Source: Microstegium vimineum
Taxonomy: Eukaryota; Streptophyta; Magnoliopsida; Poales; Poaceae
Assembly (NCBI GenBank): GCA_022036555.1
Contig: CM039130.1
Location: forward strand, 18,001,937-18,065,936
Direction of reading: 5' to 3'
DNA length: 64,000 nt
Shown here piece after piece: positions 30,263-43,222 of this stretch (the first letter of the stretch is position 1; each line of letters starts with the position of its first letter). A program made the translations under genes and the position numbers. The notes below the pieces were generated by a model. It did no database searches. It was given only the letters and a program-made list of their open reading frames with translations, and was not told the origin of the DNA.

Positions 30263-33200
30263 ATGGAGATCAACTTTGACGTTCCCGCGGTAAATCTTTT
30301 CCCTTCTCAATCTGCCTCACGCGATTTTTCATTCTGCGCCGCTCCGTAATTTTTGTTTCTTCCCCTTTTTATTGTTTGAACCCTAGGAACTGCGCAACAA
30401 GATAGTAACCCCCCTCGATCAATCACATTTCCACTGTCTGGGTCCAATGGGAAATGCAGATCCTACCAATTTGATCAACGCAGAGACCAATCACATTCCT
30501 TTTAGATCTAAGTGTTTCAATCTAGGGTTGTGGAGGGATGCTTTCCGCTCATAGCCCAAACCCACCAAAGGTTGGAAGCATTTGGTATCTCAGGATGGCT
30601 AGAACACAACAAGTTTACTGGGCAGAGCGCAACCTGGACCAATGCATTAAGCTTTCTATTACCGATATGGCAAAGAACGAGAACATGATGATGGCTTGCT
30701 TCTTACTTTTGGTCCGACACAATGAACGCATTCTTATTCAGACATGGACCAGCCACCCCTCTTGCCGATGTGCACATGCTTACCGGTCTCGACGTCTTCT
30801 CTGCCGATCCCTCCAAATCTTTTTGGTAGGAAATCTGAACATCGGGTAATCACACGCAACATCGGCGGTTAGACTGGATATATTCGAGAAAAACCAGAAG
30901 ACTGGATCGGTAGGTCAGAGGGAACACATCATCTTCCTGAACATGTGGATGGAAAAGTTCATCTTCTGTGGCAGAACAGTTGGACCTACTACTATGTACC
31001 TTCCTGCAGCAGAGCTTCTGGCCGATGGAGCAAGACTTCCTCTTGGCCGATACCTCCTTGGTTTTGGTATATCACCTCCTTCATCAGGTATCCAGAAAGC
31101 TATTGCTAGGCGAGCCCATCGGCAACCTCGGCGGTCCATGGTGGTTCATTAACATGTGGTTGAACGCACACATGCATAAAGCCCTCCAGTTCGACTTATT
31201 CAATCAACAATTTTCAAGGGACATATCGGAGGGCTATGAATTTAATGATGATGAATCGGCAACCCATTTCCCACTCAACTTTGGGGAGTCCATCATCGTA
31301 TTGCCAGGAACCGATGCCAATGAGGGTCAGTTCGGCATGTTCTTTCAGAGACTTTACTGCGGGATTCCAGCTACAGAACGGGTCTGGTGGCCCTATATTG
31401 ATCAGGACAACCGATTTCCACTTTCCTTCAATCTCACCGATGGAAATATACCACAAAATGAGTTGATCATGAAGGCCACCATCATTCCTCGGACCATCCA
31501 GTTAACATCTTTGGGACCGGAAGAATACTTCTCCAACTTATGAGTTTTACTATCCATCGACAGCAGCAAGACAGTTGGCATTTGGTCAGTTGCCGATCAA
31601 GTTCAGCTATGCCAATGTAATCAAACCAAGAGAATCATTTCCAGTGCCATGGACTGGAATAGGATCGTCAATCTTTCTCCCCATGCCGATACATCAAACA
31701 TTGATTTATCTTCTTGGGCACCAACATCCTTCATCACGGAGTCATAAAAATCCTGGTGGCAAGAATGGAAAAATCAACTATTCCCCAAGTCGTCGCATTA
31801 CTATCGCATTTGATCGATGCCGATCACATCATTCCCGATGATGCAGTAAGTTCTTCATTCTAATGCATCTCTTATTATTTATTTCTACTATCGGCATCTG
31901 ACTCTCTTTTACTAACAGGCTGACGATCCAATCCCTCGAATGAGCAAGAGTGGCAAGCACTTCAATCTTCGAATGATGAACTCCATATCAATCATCGGCA
32001 ACAAGGCTCCTTCGTTGGCTGCCTTCATCCCTCAAAGGGTACCCAAGGTCACCCTCAAGCCCAGGACGACACTAGCTAGGACCACCGCTACTCCATCGGC
32101 CGCTGCCGCCATCTTGGTACAAGCTTTCACAGTAAGTCCTTCTCGCATTTATACCAATTACAAACCCTCATCAGCAATGTTTATTTTATTTAACTTGCAC
32201 CAAATATCTTTTGCAGGCAACGGGCTCATCGGCAGCTGCTCCAAATGTACAAGCTTCTCTGACTAGACTGCCGATGCCCCCCAAGCTTCACAGCAAAAAC
32301 ACGCCGGCTCACCAACTACTGCCCCGAAGAAGAAACGCTTGAGGCGAGCCACTCCATCCATGCCCTCAACTCCAGCTGCATCACCAACTCCGTGGATGCA
32401 CCAATACTAAGCCAACATCGGCGTCCATTCCTGAGCAACCATTGGACGAAACTTCGGACCAGGGAACAACACCATCGCTGCAGGAACCAACTGCAACAAT
32501 GGAGACAACATTGGCATCGGTACCAGCACAATACCAACTAAAATCCACGACCAGGGACAACATCATCGCCACAGGGGTTAGCCACCACGACAGAGGCAAC
32601 AAACCCGGCAACAGCACCACCAGCACCAACTGTTCCTCCCACGGAGGCAAGTTCATCGGCAACCGTTGCCGATCTTCAAGATGATGCCATGCCCGCCGCC
32701 TTCCCGAGCCCAAGGCAAAAGATCCGCTTTAAGATGGTAAGTTGACTCACATTCTGTAACACAAACTTATGATTGGCAAGCTCTAATCTTTTTCTTCTTC
32801 AGGCCCAAGATTCTCCGAACAGTCTGTTCTCCTTCGCCGTTGACATCCCAGAAGATGGTGAAGAAGAGATTTCCACTCAAACCTCAATCACGGTATCGGC
32901 AGAATTGAAGGCCAAACTTGAAGCATTGCTCCTTCTACTGCAACAAGATACTTCGCAATTAGTCCAAGATTCCAGCGCAGAAAAAAGCATCCTTCAAGGA
33001 AATCCAAGACCAATTTGCCTGCCGATATTGAAGAGACACTCTTCCAAGCGGCATTCCTCGAGAGTCGGCAACTCCAATACCGAAGGCTTCCCTCGCATTG
33101 CCGAAAGAGCGCTCAGCGGGGATTTGAAGAAGAAAAACTCAAGTTTTAAAACAGTCACTGATAAAAGCAAAAGGGGACATCGACCGTCTAGAAGCTTCCA

Positions 33201-33500
33201 GCTTTGACCTGAACAAAAAATTTCCCGTCTATTGGCAAAAAGGAGAATCTTTGGCAAGCTGAAAACAAGTGATGAAGCTTTAGTTCAGCTAACCCAAAAA
33301 GAAAATTCAACTTCCCGATGTCACCAAGATCTTGCAACAAAGAGAGATGCTTCTACTCCACGAGGCTCGACTTGAGGAAGAAAGTCAAACCAGTAAAAAA
33401 GGTCCCTGCCGATGCACCCCAAAGGGAAAAACGGGAGGAAGTGGACCAATTCGCCTGCTGCGATATCATCCATCCAATCCTTTTGTAATCTATTGTAATC
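30263..33500 (+). pseudogene. Antisense plant-mobile-domain gene carried by element B
   Basis: Opposite to gag-pol. Proposed exons are 30263-30289, 30387-31845, 31919-32131, 32217-32736 and 32803 to about 33500, all bounded by GT/AG. The second exon encodes the plant mobile domain, an aminotransferase-like family: W.DAFRS, FLNMWMEKFIFCGRTVGPT, LLADGARLPLGRYLLG, HQVSRKLLLGEPIGNLGG, WWFINMWLNAHMHKAL. Exons 3-4 are Pro/Thr/Ala-rich. The last exon is charged and likely coiled-coil (LKAKLEALLLLLQQDTSQL). Stops and shifts near 30555-30620, 30790, 31540 and after 33000 show decay. Extra antisense ORFs (for example Grande gene 23) are known in Tat elements. The function is unknown. Confidence 0.8.
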
Positions 33501-34225
33501 CATCATGTCAGCAATTTGCAAACCTTGACATTTGATTTTGCATGTAACATAACATTAAAACTCTTCTGCCGATATTCTGTATAAATTGTTATCTTATCGA
33601 CACTTATACTTTGTGTTGGCCTCATGCATCTACCCAGATACAGGTAATACTTCTTTAAATATTTACCGTTGATTGCTCTGGGAAACGCAATCCTTCGAGG
33701 GTTTCCAAAATATAAGCATTACCCAGGAGCACTGTTTATCCGATAAGGACCTTCCTAATTAGGAGACCACTTCCAAACTTTGAACTTTTTGTCCCAATCG
33801 AAAGACAATTTCCCCCACCAAAACCCTCCATCGGCAAACCCTTTTCCTTGACTTTCTTGTCATACCACTAAACCCTCTTCTTGTTTTCTTCAATACTAAT
33901 CAAAGCTCTCAGCCGATGATTCGCCAATCTTCAACCTCATCCTTCATAAGGATACATATTCGTGGCTGTCAACTAATCTTGAGAAAACAATCGTCTAAAA
34001 ACCAGTCTTAATCTCCAGGGTAAATAGCATCGTGCCCATCACCAATTGGTAAGGGGGAGACTTTGAAACACCATGGCATGCCTCCGACGGACCACAAAGC
34101 TTCATTCACACAATAGCCAGTTTCTAGGGTTTCTTCAATCTTGCACTTGATAAGCTTGATAATTCCTTTATTAGTTGCCTCGGTTGGCCATTAGCTTGAG
34201 CATAATAAGGGAAAAATTTAAAAAC
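33501..34225 (-). pseudogene. Degenerate integrase C-terminal region of B
   Basis: Between the antisense gene and the integrase core only short matches remain, with heavy indels. This is where the last third of integrase lies in element C. Nothing else was seen. Confidence 0.5.
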
Positions 34226-35070
34226 CTAAACCCATACCGATAGCAAATCGTCAAACTCCCCCGATGTAAAATCGCCCCTTGACCAGGGGTAATGTTTGGG
34301 GGAATACCAAATCGGTAAACAAAAATGCTCTTTTACAAAGTCTATCATGTTAGCCGACGTTACCTTTTTCAAAGGGATAGCTTCAACCCATTTTGAAAAA
34401 TCAGTAGCAACCATAATGAACTTATGTCCTTTACTTGATGGCGGATAAATCTGGCCGAGGGAGATCAATAACCCATCCCCCTAAACGCCCAAAGGGGTTT
34501 ATTATGGGATTCATTGCCGATGCAGGTGCCCTCTACATTACCAAAATTTCTGACAATCTTGGCACCCTTTGAAATAATTTGAAACAATCTTCAAGAAATT
34601 TTTCGGCCATAAATCCATTCCGTCTAATATCCACTTCCAAACTTGAATGCCGATTGATGCGCTCCACATACCCCTTCATGAATTTCGCCATTAACCCTTT
34701 CGATTCTTCGCACTAAGGCATCTAGCAAAACTCATCAATGGTCCCCCATAATACAATTTATCATCAAGAGCACATATTTGGTAGCTTTTAAACTTAACCG
34801 CCTCTCAACCTTTCAGACGGGTTTCTCAAGTAATCGGCAATTTCCTTTCCCAGTCATCGGCAACCGTTACCGATGTCATTACTCCTTATTGGCTGACACC
34901 CTAAGCATACTGGGGCCAACCGATTAGCTTCTTCATTTAAACCTGGGAAGTGTTCAAGGGTTTCTCTAAATTCTTTCAATAATGCAACACTTTCAGAGCC
35001 CCAATTAAAACCTCACTCGACATTTATGTTCCAATCAATTGATTGATCACCCCAACATGGAATCACCGAA
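34226..35070 (-). pseudogene. Integrase core of element B
   Basis: On the minus strand it reads IYPPSSKGHKFIMVATDFSKWVEAIPL and later FTSGEFDDL, the DDE core context seen intact in C. The upstream HHCC part is only recognisable in pieces. Many frame breaks. Confidence 0.8.
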
Positions 35071-35074
35071 GATT

Positions 35075-35990
35075 TCAACAACACGACAATACTCCCCTGA
35101 GTAATTCCAACCCCTTCAGTAAAGCTGGTACCCAGCTGTTAATTAGTCGAAGTAGCAATAATCGCAACGAGATTTCATATTTTTGTCCCGAGGTGAAAAT
35201 AGGAAATGCCGTGCCTGCTCCTTCCTTGCATGTAGATCCATCAAAGAATAAGGTCCAAAGGAGCAATTTGCACGACGCTTACCCTGCATTGCAATGTTGG
35301 GGAAACCAAAATTAGCCATCCTTGACTTTTAACTGCTTTAACCGAAATTTATACCTCAAATCAAACTCCATAGCGCCAAAAAACCATTTGCCGATTCTTC
35401 CATTAATATCGCATCGACAACATATACTTAACCAATCATCTTTGCATTTTTGACGGTGCATTCGGCCGAAAAGCAAATAATGTCTTTTAACTTTGTACAA
35501 GAGAAGTACAAACAAAGACATAAACTTTTCGACGGCCGAATACCGGGTTTTAGCATCCACCAATCTTTACTCAAATATAAATCCAACACGTTCCCCTTCC
35601 TTCAAATTCTGGATTAAGGCTGACTCGATAACACTGTCAACGGCAGACAAATACAACCTGAAAGGTTTCCCTTGTTGAGGTGGAACCAAGACGGAGGATT
35701 CACCAAACATTTCTTAATCCTTCCAAAGCAAGCTGCTGCTCTTCTTTTCCTAATAAATTTTGATTGGCCTTCAATTTCAACACGACTAAAAGACTTAATC
35801 TTTCCAGACAATTAGATATAAATCTTTAATAAAATTAATCTTGACGATCAAGGGTTGCAACTCAGTCTTATTTGTGGGGGCAACTACCTTCTTATTGCAT
35901 CAATAGATTTTCTGCTGATCTCGATGCCTCTCCCGATGCACCATAAAACCCAAAACTGGGGCCTACCGATACACCAAATGCACACTGTTA
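35075..35990 (-). pseudogene. RNase H domains of element B
   Basis: Minus-strand matches to both Tat-type RNase H units: RYKFRLKQLKVK and TRYSAVEKFMSLFVLL from the first, WTLFFDGSTCKEGAGTAFPI from the second. Frames are broken repeatedly. Confidence 0.8.
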
Positions 35991-36000
35991 GGATTCATCT

Positions 36001-36816
36001 TTAAAACCCCTGCTCCCTTGTGCATTCCAAGATTTTTCGCAAATCGGCAAGAAGCTTCTCAAAATTTCCAGATTTAACCACCACATCATCAATATAGATT
36101 TCGACTATCGTGCCAATGTACTTATGAAAGATAAAATTCATTGCTCTTTGATAAGTAGCATCGGCATTCTTCAAGCCATAAGTCATTACGACCCACTCAA
36201 ACAAACTGACATGACCTGGACATCTGAAAGCAGTCTTGTTTATGTCTTCCTCAGCCATGAATATTTGATTATATCCAGCATTACCATCCATGAAACTAAT
36301 GATTTGATGTCCGGCAGTGGCATCAACCAACAGATCGGCAACTGACATCGGATAACCATCCATCGGTGTAGCCTTGTTGAGATTCCTGAAATCAATACAA
36401 ACACGAAGTTTTCCATTCTTCTTATACACAGGAACCACATTAGAAATCCATTCGGCATACCGACATTGCCGAATAAATCCAGCCTAAATTAATTTTGTAA
36501 TTCAGCTTTAATATCAAGTAATACCATAGGATTGCATCGGCGCGTAGGTTGCCGATGTGGTTGGAAACCAGACTTAATAGGCAACCGATGTTTCGACTAT
36601 TGATCGGTCTAAACCAGGCATCTCTGTATAATCCCAAGCAAAACAATCTTTATATTCCTTTAATAAATCAATCAACTGTTGTTTACATTGGGAACCTAAC
36701 TTAGTACTAATAAAGGTTGGCCTGGGCCTACTGCCGTCGCCGATATCTATCTCTAGTAAATCATCGGCGGATGTGAACCCCTGTCCCAGTTTTCCATCAT
36801 CGGCGAATCGATCCAT
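36001..36816 (-). pseudogene. Reverse transcriptase of element B
   Basis: The ATG at 36816 overlaps the protease stop as TAATG. The N-terminal segment reads KLGQGFTSADDLLEIDIGDG. After a break near 36570 come VPVYKKNGKLRVCIDFRNLN, SFMDGNAGYNQIFM, WVVMTYGLKNADATYQRAMN and the active site YIDDVVV. It ends at a stop near 36000. Confidence 0.92.
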
Positions 36817-37600
36817 TAAAACTCTTCTTCAGGACCGACTGCTTGGATCTCCCAAGCTTCACCTGATATGCACCTGGTTTGCTCATAAGTTTCCGATTCT
36901 ACCGATGCAACAATTGTCGGAGTTTCACTTCGGACGACTTCAATCTTGTCTCCAACCCATTGCACGAGGCTCTGGTGCATTGTAGAAGGAATGGAACAAT
37001 TAGCATGGATCCAATCCCTTCCTAGGAGCAAGTTGTAGGTGCCTTTACCACTGATCATAAAAAACGTTGTCGGCAAAGTTTTACTGCCGATTGTTAATTC
37101 AACACATACGGCTCCCATAGCTGGTGACACATTGCCTTCAAAGTCTTTGAGCTTCATGTCCGTTTTGACTAAGTCTTGGTCACCTTTCCCAAGCTTCCTA
37201 AACATGATATACACCATTATATTGATTGACGCCCCACCGTCCACTAGCATCTTCGTCACAGGCTGCCCATCTACTTTGCCTTTGACGAACAGAGCTCTCA
37301 AATGCTGCCTTTCATCATCAGCAGGCTTTTCGAAGACAGCTGCCATCGGATCTAACACTAACTGTGCCATCTCAGTAGCCTCTTCCTCATCTTCGACAGG
37401 TGCCATGAATTCCATCGGCAATATGACGACCATATTGATTTCTGCCGATGGATCCCTATCATTGCGCTTTGACCTCCACTGCTTGACTGGAGACTTTTCC
37501 CTTGAAGGATTTTCACTGTCATATAAATCTCCTTGGCGTTCGTGCTGAATCCTTCATTTCTGAGTCTTTGTCAGACCTTTGGGGCACCATTGAGGAAGCT
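36814..37600 (-). pseudogene. Protease of element B
   Basis: A 205-codon open frame includes FVKGKVDGQPVTKMLVDGGA, a retropepsin site with DGG instead of DSG/DTG, SINIM, and YNLLLGRDWIHANC. It ends TAA at 36816-36818, overlapping the next ATG. The frame is closed upstream near 37434. Confidence 0.85.
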
Positions 37601-40492
37601 TAGTTTTCCAAACAGGCTAGTATTGTTTTTCACCGCTTGTATCGGCACCACGCCTTATGTTTGGATCTCTAGAGAATATCTCTTCATCGGGTACTCTTGC
37701 ATTGGCCATCTCCTCAAGCTCCTCTTGACGAACACGCCTGCCAAGCCTGTCATGAGCGTTGAGCTTGCCCCTAGCCGATCATGCGCTGATTTCTTCTCTT
37801 TGATCGGCATGCAATAGCTTGATGCCCGATCATCAAAGCAGGGTTTCTTATCTGACCGATTGGTAGGATAATATCCATTGCATTCAGGGCAATTATCGGC
37901 AGTAGGTAATTTAATACCTTCTTCCTAGCAATGAACGAAGAAGGGACACCTCCAAAGGTCTTTATGCCGAAGCCACTCTTGACGCCTCTCTTCCTCCTGC
38001 CGCCCATATCGTTCTTCCTGCGATTGCCGGTAATCTTGTCTTGGCCGCCTATGCGTGATTATAACACCAAGAGCCCTCTTGGCATTACTGCTTTCATCAG
38101 CAACTCTCTTGCCCTTTCTATTATCGGCAAACTTTTTCACATCACGCTCAGCTACCTGATGGTCTGGATCCACCGATGCATTCTTCCTGGCAGCTTCCGA
38201 TGTTAACACTTTAGTTTTTTCAGTAGTTTCCACCATGTTATTTGGAAATGGATGCTGGTCAACCTTCATTGGCTTCTGGACTTTAGTATTTCCAAACGTG
38301 ATTCGCCCAGATTCAATTTCTGATTGCAACTGCTGCCTAAAGACTTTGCAATCATTGGTGCTGTGTGAAGTTGCATTGTGCCACTTGCAATACCTGATCC
38401 TTCTGAGCTCTTCGGCCGATGGAATTACCTAGTTAGGCGCCAGTTTGATCTTCCCTTATTGAAGCAATAGATCAAACATCCTATCGGCCTTGGTAATGTC
38501 AAAGGTGAACCTCTCAGCTTCCTTCTGGCCAAACAGACAGGATACCGACTTCTTGTCCTTAATCCATTCAGCAGCGCCAATGCTCAGCTCTTCATCTGAC
38601 TCAGAATCCTCTTCTTGCCCAATGAAGGCCACCTTCTTGTTCCAAGTCTTCCTGGGCTCAAAATTTTTAACATCTTGATCGGCAATCCTCTGCACCAGAT
38701 GACTTAGGCTCTTAAATTCTTGAGACGCATACTTATCTTTGATATGCGGCAGTAGTCCCTGGAAAGCCAAATCTGCCAGTTGCCGATCATCAAGTACCAG
38801 ACTGTAGCACTTGTTATTTATGTCTCGCAGCCTCTAAACAAAGCTTTCCACCGATTCATCATTACGCTGCCTCAGCCTGACTAAATCGGTAAGCTTCTCA
38901 TGCACGCCAGCGAAGAAGTATTTATGAAACTGCCTCTCCAGATCGACCCTTATGATTATAGAGTTCGGAGGTAGTGTAATGAACCACGTGAATGCCGATC
39001 CAAACAATGATGATGAGAACAATCTCACCCTTAGCTCTTCTCTGCTGGCAGCTTCTCCACACTGGATAATGAAGCGGTTGATGTGCTCCATCGTTGACGT
39101 GTCATCTTGGCCAGAGAACTTGGTAAAATCCGGCACCTTGTATCAATTTGGAAGAGGGATTAAATCATATTCCGGAGGGTATGGCATCCGATAAGAGTAT
39201 GTGTTAACCTTGGGTTTAATGCCGAATTGTTCCTTCATTACTTCGGCAATCTTATCGGCCCAGTACGCATCCTGTTCTTGCCGACTCATTGGTTGGACAT
39301 TGACCGACGGAGCCGGCTGATGCGCCCCTTCGGGTCTTGATGGCAAAGCGCTTGAAGTAATTGGTGCATGCGCAGTACCAGCCATTTGAACATTATGCAT
39401 CGACTGATTGGCCAATGGGTAGCTTTGCACACTCCCTAGATTATGCTGTGGCATTACATTCATCGGTTGCTGTACCGATGCTCCACCTTGAGCGTTTGCC
39501 AAGTGTTGATACCCGGGCTGTACCACCTGATGCTGAATTGGTGGTGGAGCAGTCCAACCAGGATTGTAAGTCATCGGCATATAATTCACTGATGGATGAT
39601 AGCTAACTAGAGCGTGTTGCTCCTGTATTCTGGAGCAATCAATAATTAGACTACCTTGAGGCCTTGGTACTCCAGCTTGAGGATTTTCCACAACCATAGG
39701 CTGACTCGTATTCGTAGGACCCTGCTGCATCGGTAAAGAACTTGCCGATGGTAGCATTAGAGGCATTTTAGGTATCTCCACCTGAAGCTCTTCTGACGAC
39801 AATTGCATACTTGGAGCAGACGTAGCATAATGCATCATGAGATTCATCGGCTGTGAAGACATTGCCGATGCCATAGGACCGCTCCATGTTGTACTGTTAC
39901 CCTGGATTAGATTGGAATCAACAGATGGATTTGGAGGCCTACCGTATCCCCACCAGTTGACGGGAGTTGGCTGACTCTTAGCTGCGGGTCCTGACATTGC
40001 CGATGCCACCAGATCTATATTCAACGGAGTGACGCTTGCAGGGCTCGATCTTGGTGGCGTAGCCACATCGGCAGACAGATCCACAGGAGTGGAAGACGCC
40101 ATTGGAACTGCCGATGGGTTTATAGATGCCAATCCAGGTTGATGATACGCTGGACCAACATAACGGGGTGCATGTCCTCCCTTGAAAGATTGCATGACAG
40201 CATTGTATACAGTATTGGACAACACATTGGAGTGACTAACTAATGCTTGATTTAAAGCAGAATTAACCATCTCTTGTAATTTACCAGGATTGGCGTCAAA
40301 AGTGACCTGCCGTGGCAACGACGGATCTTGCTTCTGGATGGCTTTGTCGCTCCTGTTGAGGCTGAAGGACTTCAGATATAACTGCTTGTACTCCTCCATA
40401 GCCCGCTCCATAGCAAACTTCTGATCACCTTTCAGATCGGCTTTGGAGACTTCAATGACGTTCCTCGGATTGACGCCGGTATTATCACCCAT
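37600..40492 (-). pseudogene. Gag of element B
   Basis: The ATG at 40492 follows the PBS by about 20 codons. A long Pro/Ser/Gln/Met-rich N-terminal half (residues 60-400) precedes the gag capsid domain (VPDFTKFSGQDDTSTMEHIN, SGSAFTWF-like, RQRNDESVESFV, DLAFQGLLPHIKDKY). A C-rich segment follows (CKWHNATSHSTNDCKVFR). Stops are at about 39140, 38832 and 38455 and a shift is near 37930. The same architecture is less damaged in element C. Confidence 0.9.
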
Positions 40493-40512
40493 GATAGATG
40501 TATAATTGGTCC

Positions 40513-40530
40513 CACCGAGCGTGCCAAAAG
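40513..40530 (-). other. Primer-binding site of element B
   Basis: On the minus strand TTGGCACGCTCGGTGGGA follows the LTR end after a few bases. This is the TGGCACGCCCGGTGGGAC type used by Tat elements, with one change. Confidence 0.8.
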
Positions 40531-40533
40531 AGG

Positions 40534-41608
40534 TGTTGACACAAAAAGCGTCAGGATCTGCGAACACCTCGGGCTTATACCCGAATTCGATATCCAAAGG
40601 TGTGCCAGTCGATTTGACCAGTTAATCGACAAGGACGATAACTAGAACAAGATTGAATAAGGCTCAACCTTGATCAGGATAACTAGAGCAGAGCTGAACG
40701 AGACAACGGCGATGCGCCCAGATTGCAAGGCTTAGATTACTCCCACGCGGAACTTGCAAGGGTTGACGGAGATCGAAAAGATGCAGCCCGTCGAAGCTTG
40801 AAGAACTCGTAAGCTAGGTCTAATGCGATAAAAAGTAGAGTTGCTGAAAAAGTAAATAAGAGTAATAGATTTTTTTTGATATGTGATTCATTTTCACGTG
40901 GCCCTTGGGCACATATTTATACTCCCATATGGGGTGTTGTACATGGATACGACTCATACCTTCCTAAACAAATACTCTATTCTTAGGGAAATAACTGACT
41001 CGCGCAGGAGTCGGACCTAAATAATAATAATCTTTTCCTAAACAGACTCTTCTATTATTAAGGAAATAAAACGACTCGCACAAGAGTCAGACTCAAACTA
41101 CCATAATAATACTGGTATAAAAATCACCAGTTTCCTTATCCACTTCAAGATGAAACCTTGCATCGGCAGATCCCTTCAATCCACAACTTCCTTCTATTGC
41201 CATCGGCAGTCTTCTGCTGACATCAACTGCCACGTCACCCTGCGCCCATCGACATTATCTCTTTATCGGTAATATCCTCCAATCGGCAACTCTTCACTCC
41301 CATTGCCAACTTGCTTTTACCAATCAACCCTTATCGGCAACAATCCTGCTTTATCGTTCAATTTCCATCGGCAACGTCCCCTCATCGACAATATGCTTCA
41401 ATCGGTAACTCTTCACTCCTGAACTTGCTTTTACCAACCAACTTATCGGCAAAAATCGTCCAGTTTCCATTGGCAACAGACTTATCTTATTTGCAACATT
41501 CATTCTCATCGGTAATCTCAACCGATGACCTTCTGATGCCGATAGAAAACGGCTACCGACCAATGCAAGTCTTAGCTCATTTGACACATGCCGAAAAACG
41601 TGTCAACA
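40534..41608 (-). repeat. 5' LTR of element B
   Basis: 1,075 bp. On the minus strand it starts TGTTGACACG at 41608 and ends at 40534. A TATA box, TATAAATATG, is at 40912-40921 (minus). GATTG follows at 41609-41613. Confidence 0.93.
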
Positions 41609-41613
41609 GATTG

Positions 41614-43222
41614 AATCCAGCGATTCTCGTTAACTTAGTTATCAATTAGTCATAGGGGCCTACCCCTATTTGTGTCTTCGTTTCTTGTGAAGCTAGACAG
41701 TGTATGAGCGGTTTCCAACTACCGGGAAATTATCTAGAAGATCCCGAGCAACTATTGAGGAGGACTAGACGTCGTTAAGTTCCCCCTCAGAGGTTCATCT
41801 CGACCCTGAATCCGTTCGAGGAAGGAGGCTCTACACCACCACTCAAGGAAGCTATGGCCCAGAAGGCGATCTCTGACTTCTCAGCTCCGTCCGCTACTCA
41901 GATAGCTCAAGGCCTGAAGTCAACTTCGGGGATGCCACCTTCGAGCTAAAGCCCGCCTTGATCCACATGGTGTAGGCCAATCCATTTTGCGGCAAGCCCC
42001 ATGAGGATGCCAATGCTCATCTCCAGCACTTCATGGAGTTGTGTGGCATCTTTACTATCAAGGGAGTGGCGTCTGACACCATTCGTCTTCGCCTGTTCCC
42101 ATTCTCGTTATTGGGGAAGGCGAAGCAATGGTTCTACGCCCACAAAGAAGAAGCCACTACATGGGAGAGGTGTGCTAATGCATTCCTCAAGAAGTTCTTC
42201 CTGACGGGCAAAACCAATGCTCTTCGTGGAAAGATCTCAAGCTTCCAACAACAGTCTGACGAGACGATTCCCGAAGCATGGGAGCGTCTCCAAGAGTACA
42301 TTCGTGCCTGTCCTCATCATGGGACAGACGATTGGCTCTTGATCTAAGGATTCTACCACGGGCTATCTAGCATGGCCCGTAGTCACCTTGATGCTGCCGC
42401 TGGAGGGGCATTCCTCCAACACACACTGAGGAATGCCAAGGACCTCATCGAGAAAATGGTGATAACCAAGGATGGGGTGAGGAACTTCTTCAGCCAAAGA
42501 GGAGAGGTATGCACACCATCAATGAGGTGGATATGCTCTCTGCCAAGATGGACCTCCTGATGAAGAAGATAGAAGAAAGTTCTAAGAAGGAACGAGAGAC
42601 TATCTACCCCATCGGCGCCACACAAACTATTGAAGATGATCCATGGTGCGAGGTGTGCGGAGGAAATGATCACTTGGGCAAAAATTGCCCCGAGACATCG
42701 AAGGAGGTCGTGAACTTCATCAGCAACAGCAACAACAACAACAACAACAACAACAATGGGTATCGACCCCAACAACAAGGAAACTGGAATTCATGCCCCT
42801 TCTACCAAGGTAATGGAGGTAATAGCAATTACAATAATTACAATTCCTACAATAATCAACCTTCATTGAAAGATCTTGTTCTTGGTCAATCTAAAATCAA
42901 TGATGGTATAAATAAAAAGATGATTGCCACTGATAAAGTTCTTGAAAATCTTGGTGAGAAAATGGATAGCTTTGCAACTGCTATGAAAAATCAATTGAGC
43001 TTTAACAAAATGCTAGAAACACAATTAGCTCAATTAGCAGCAGCTATGCCATCTGTAGAACATGGTAAGATTCCTGGGAAACCAGAAGATTCAATTGAGC
43101 ATGTAAATATGGTCACAACGAGATTCGGTAAGCCTCCACTTCGCTCCTATTGGGGCTATCTTCTCGATCCTCTCTTCATCATGAAGAAGGACGATCGAGG
43201 CCACCCGACGATCAAATGCTGA
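41614..43222 (+). pseudogene. Leader and gag of element H
   Basis: The leader continues to about 41750. Gag includes KPHEDANAHLQHFMELCGIF, LFPFSLLGKAKQWFYAHKEE, SSFQQQSDETIPEAWERLQE and, after a stop at 42345, FYHGLSSMARSHLDAAAGGA. The zinc knuckle is CEVCGGNDHLGKNC. An Asn run from an (AAC)n repeat at 42721-42756 and an Asn/Tyr-rich stretch follow. It is Athila-like. Breaks at 42345 and about 42500. Confidence 0.88.
42721..42756 (+). repeat. (AAC)n microsatellite inside gag of H
   Basis: About twelve AAC/AGC units encode a polyasparagine tract after the zinc knuckle. It is likely unstable in length. Confidence 0.85.

Larger units (their letters stand above)
28771..41608 (-). mobile_element. 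Gypsy element B (Tat lineage, Grande/Retand-like), 12.8 kb complete
   Basis: LTRs lie at 28771-29849 and 40534-41608, with a PBS beside the right (5') LTR and a PPT beside the left (3') LTR. Gag, protease, RT, RNase H and integrase run leftwards. A spliced gene on the opposite strand fills the 3.3 kb between integrase and the 3' LTR. Length, PBS type, double RNase H and antisense gene fit the Tat lineage. The coding regions carry many stops and shifts. It is inserted in the leader of H. Confidence 0.93.

Noticed and set aside
37039..37548. 169-codon + strand frame within element B
   Set aside because: Mirror frame of the minus-strand protease. The equivalent mirror frame appears in C (59031-59528), as expected for a shadow of conserved coding sequence.
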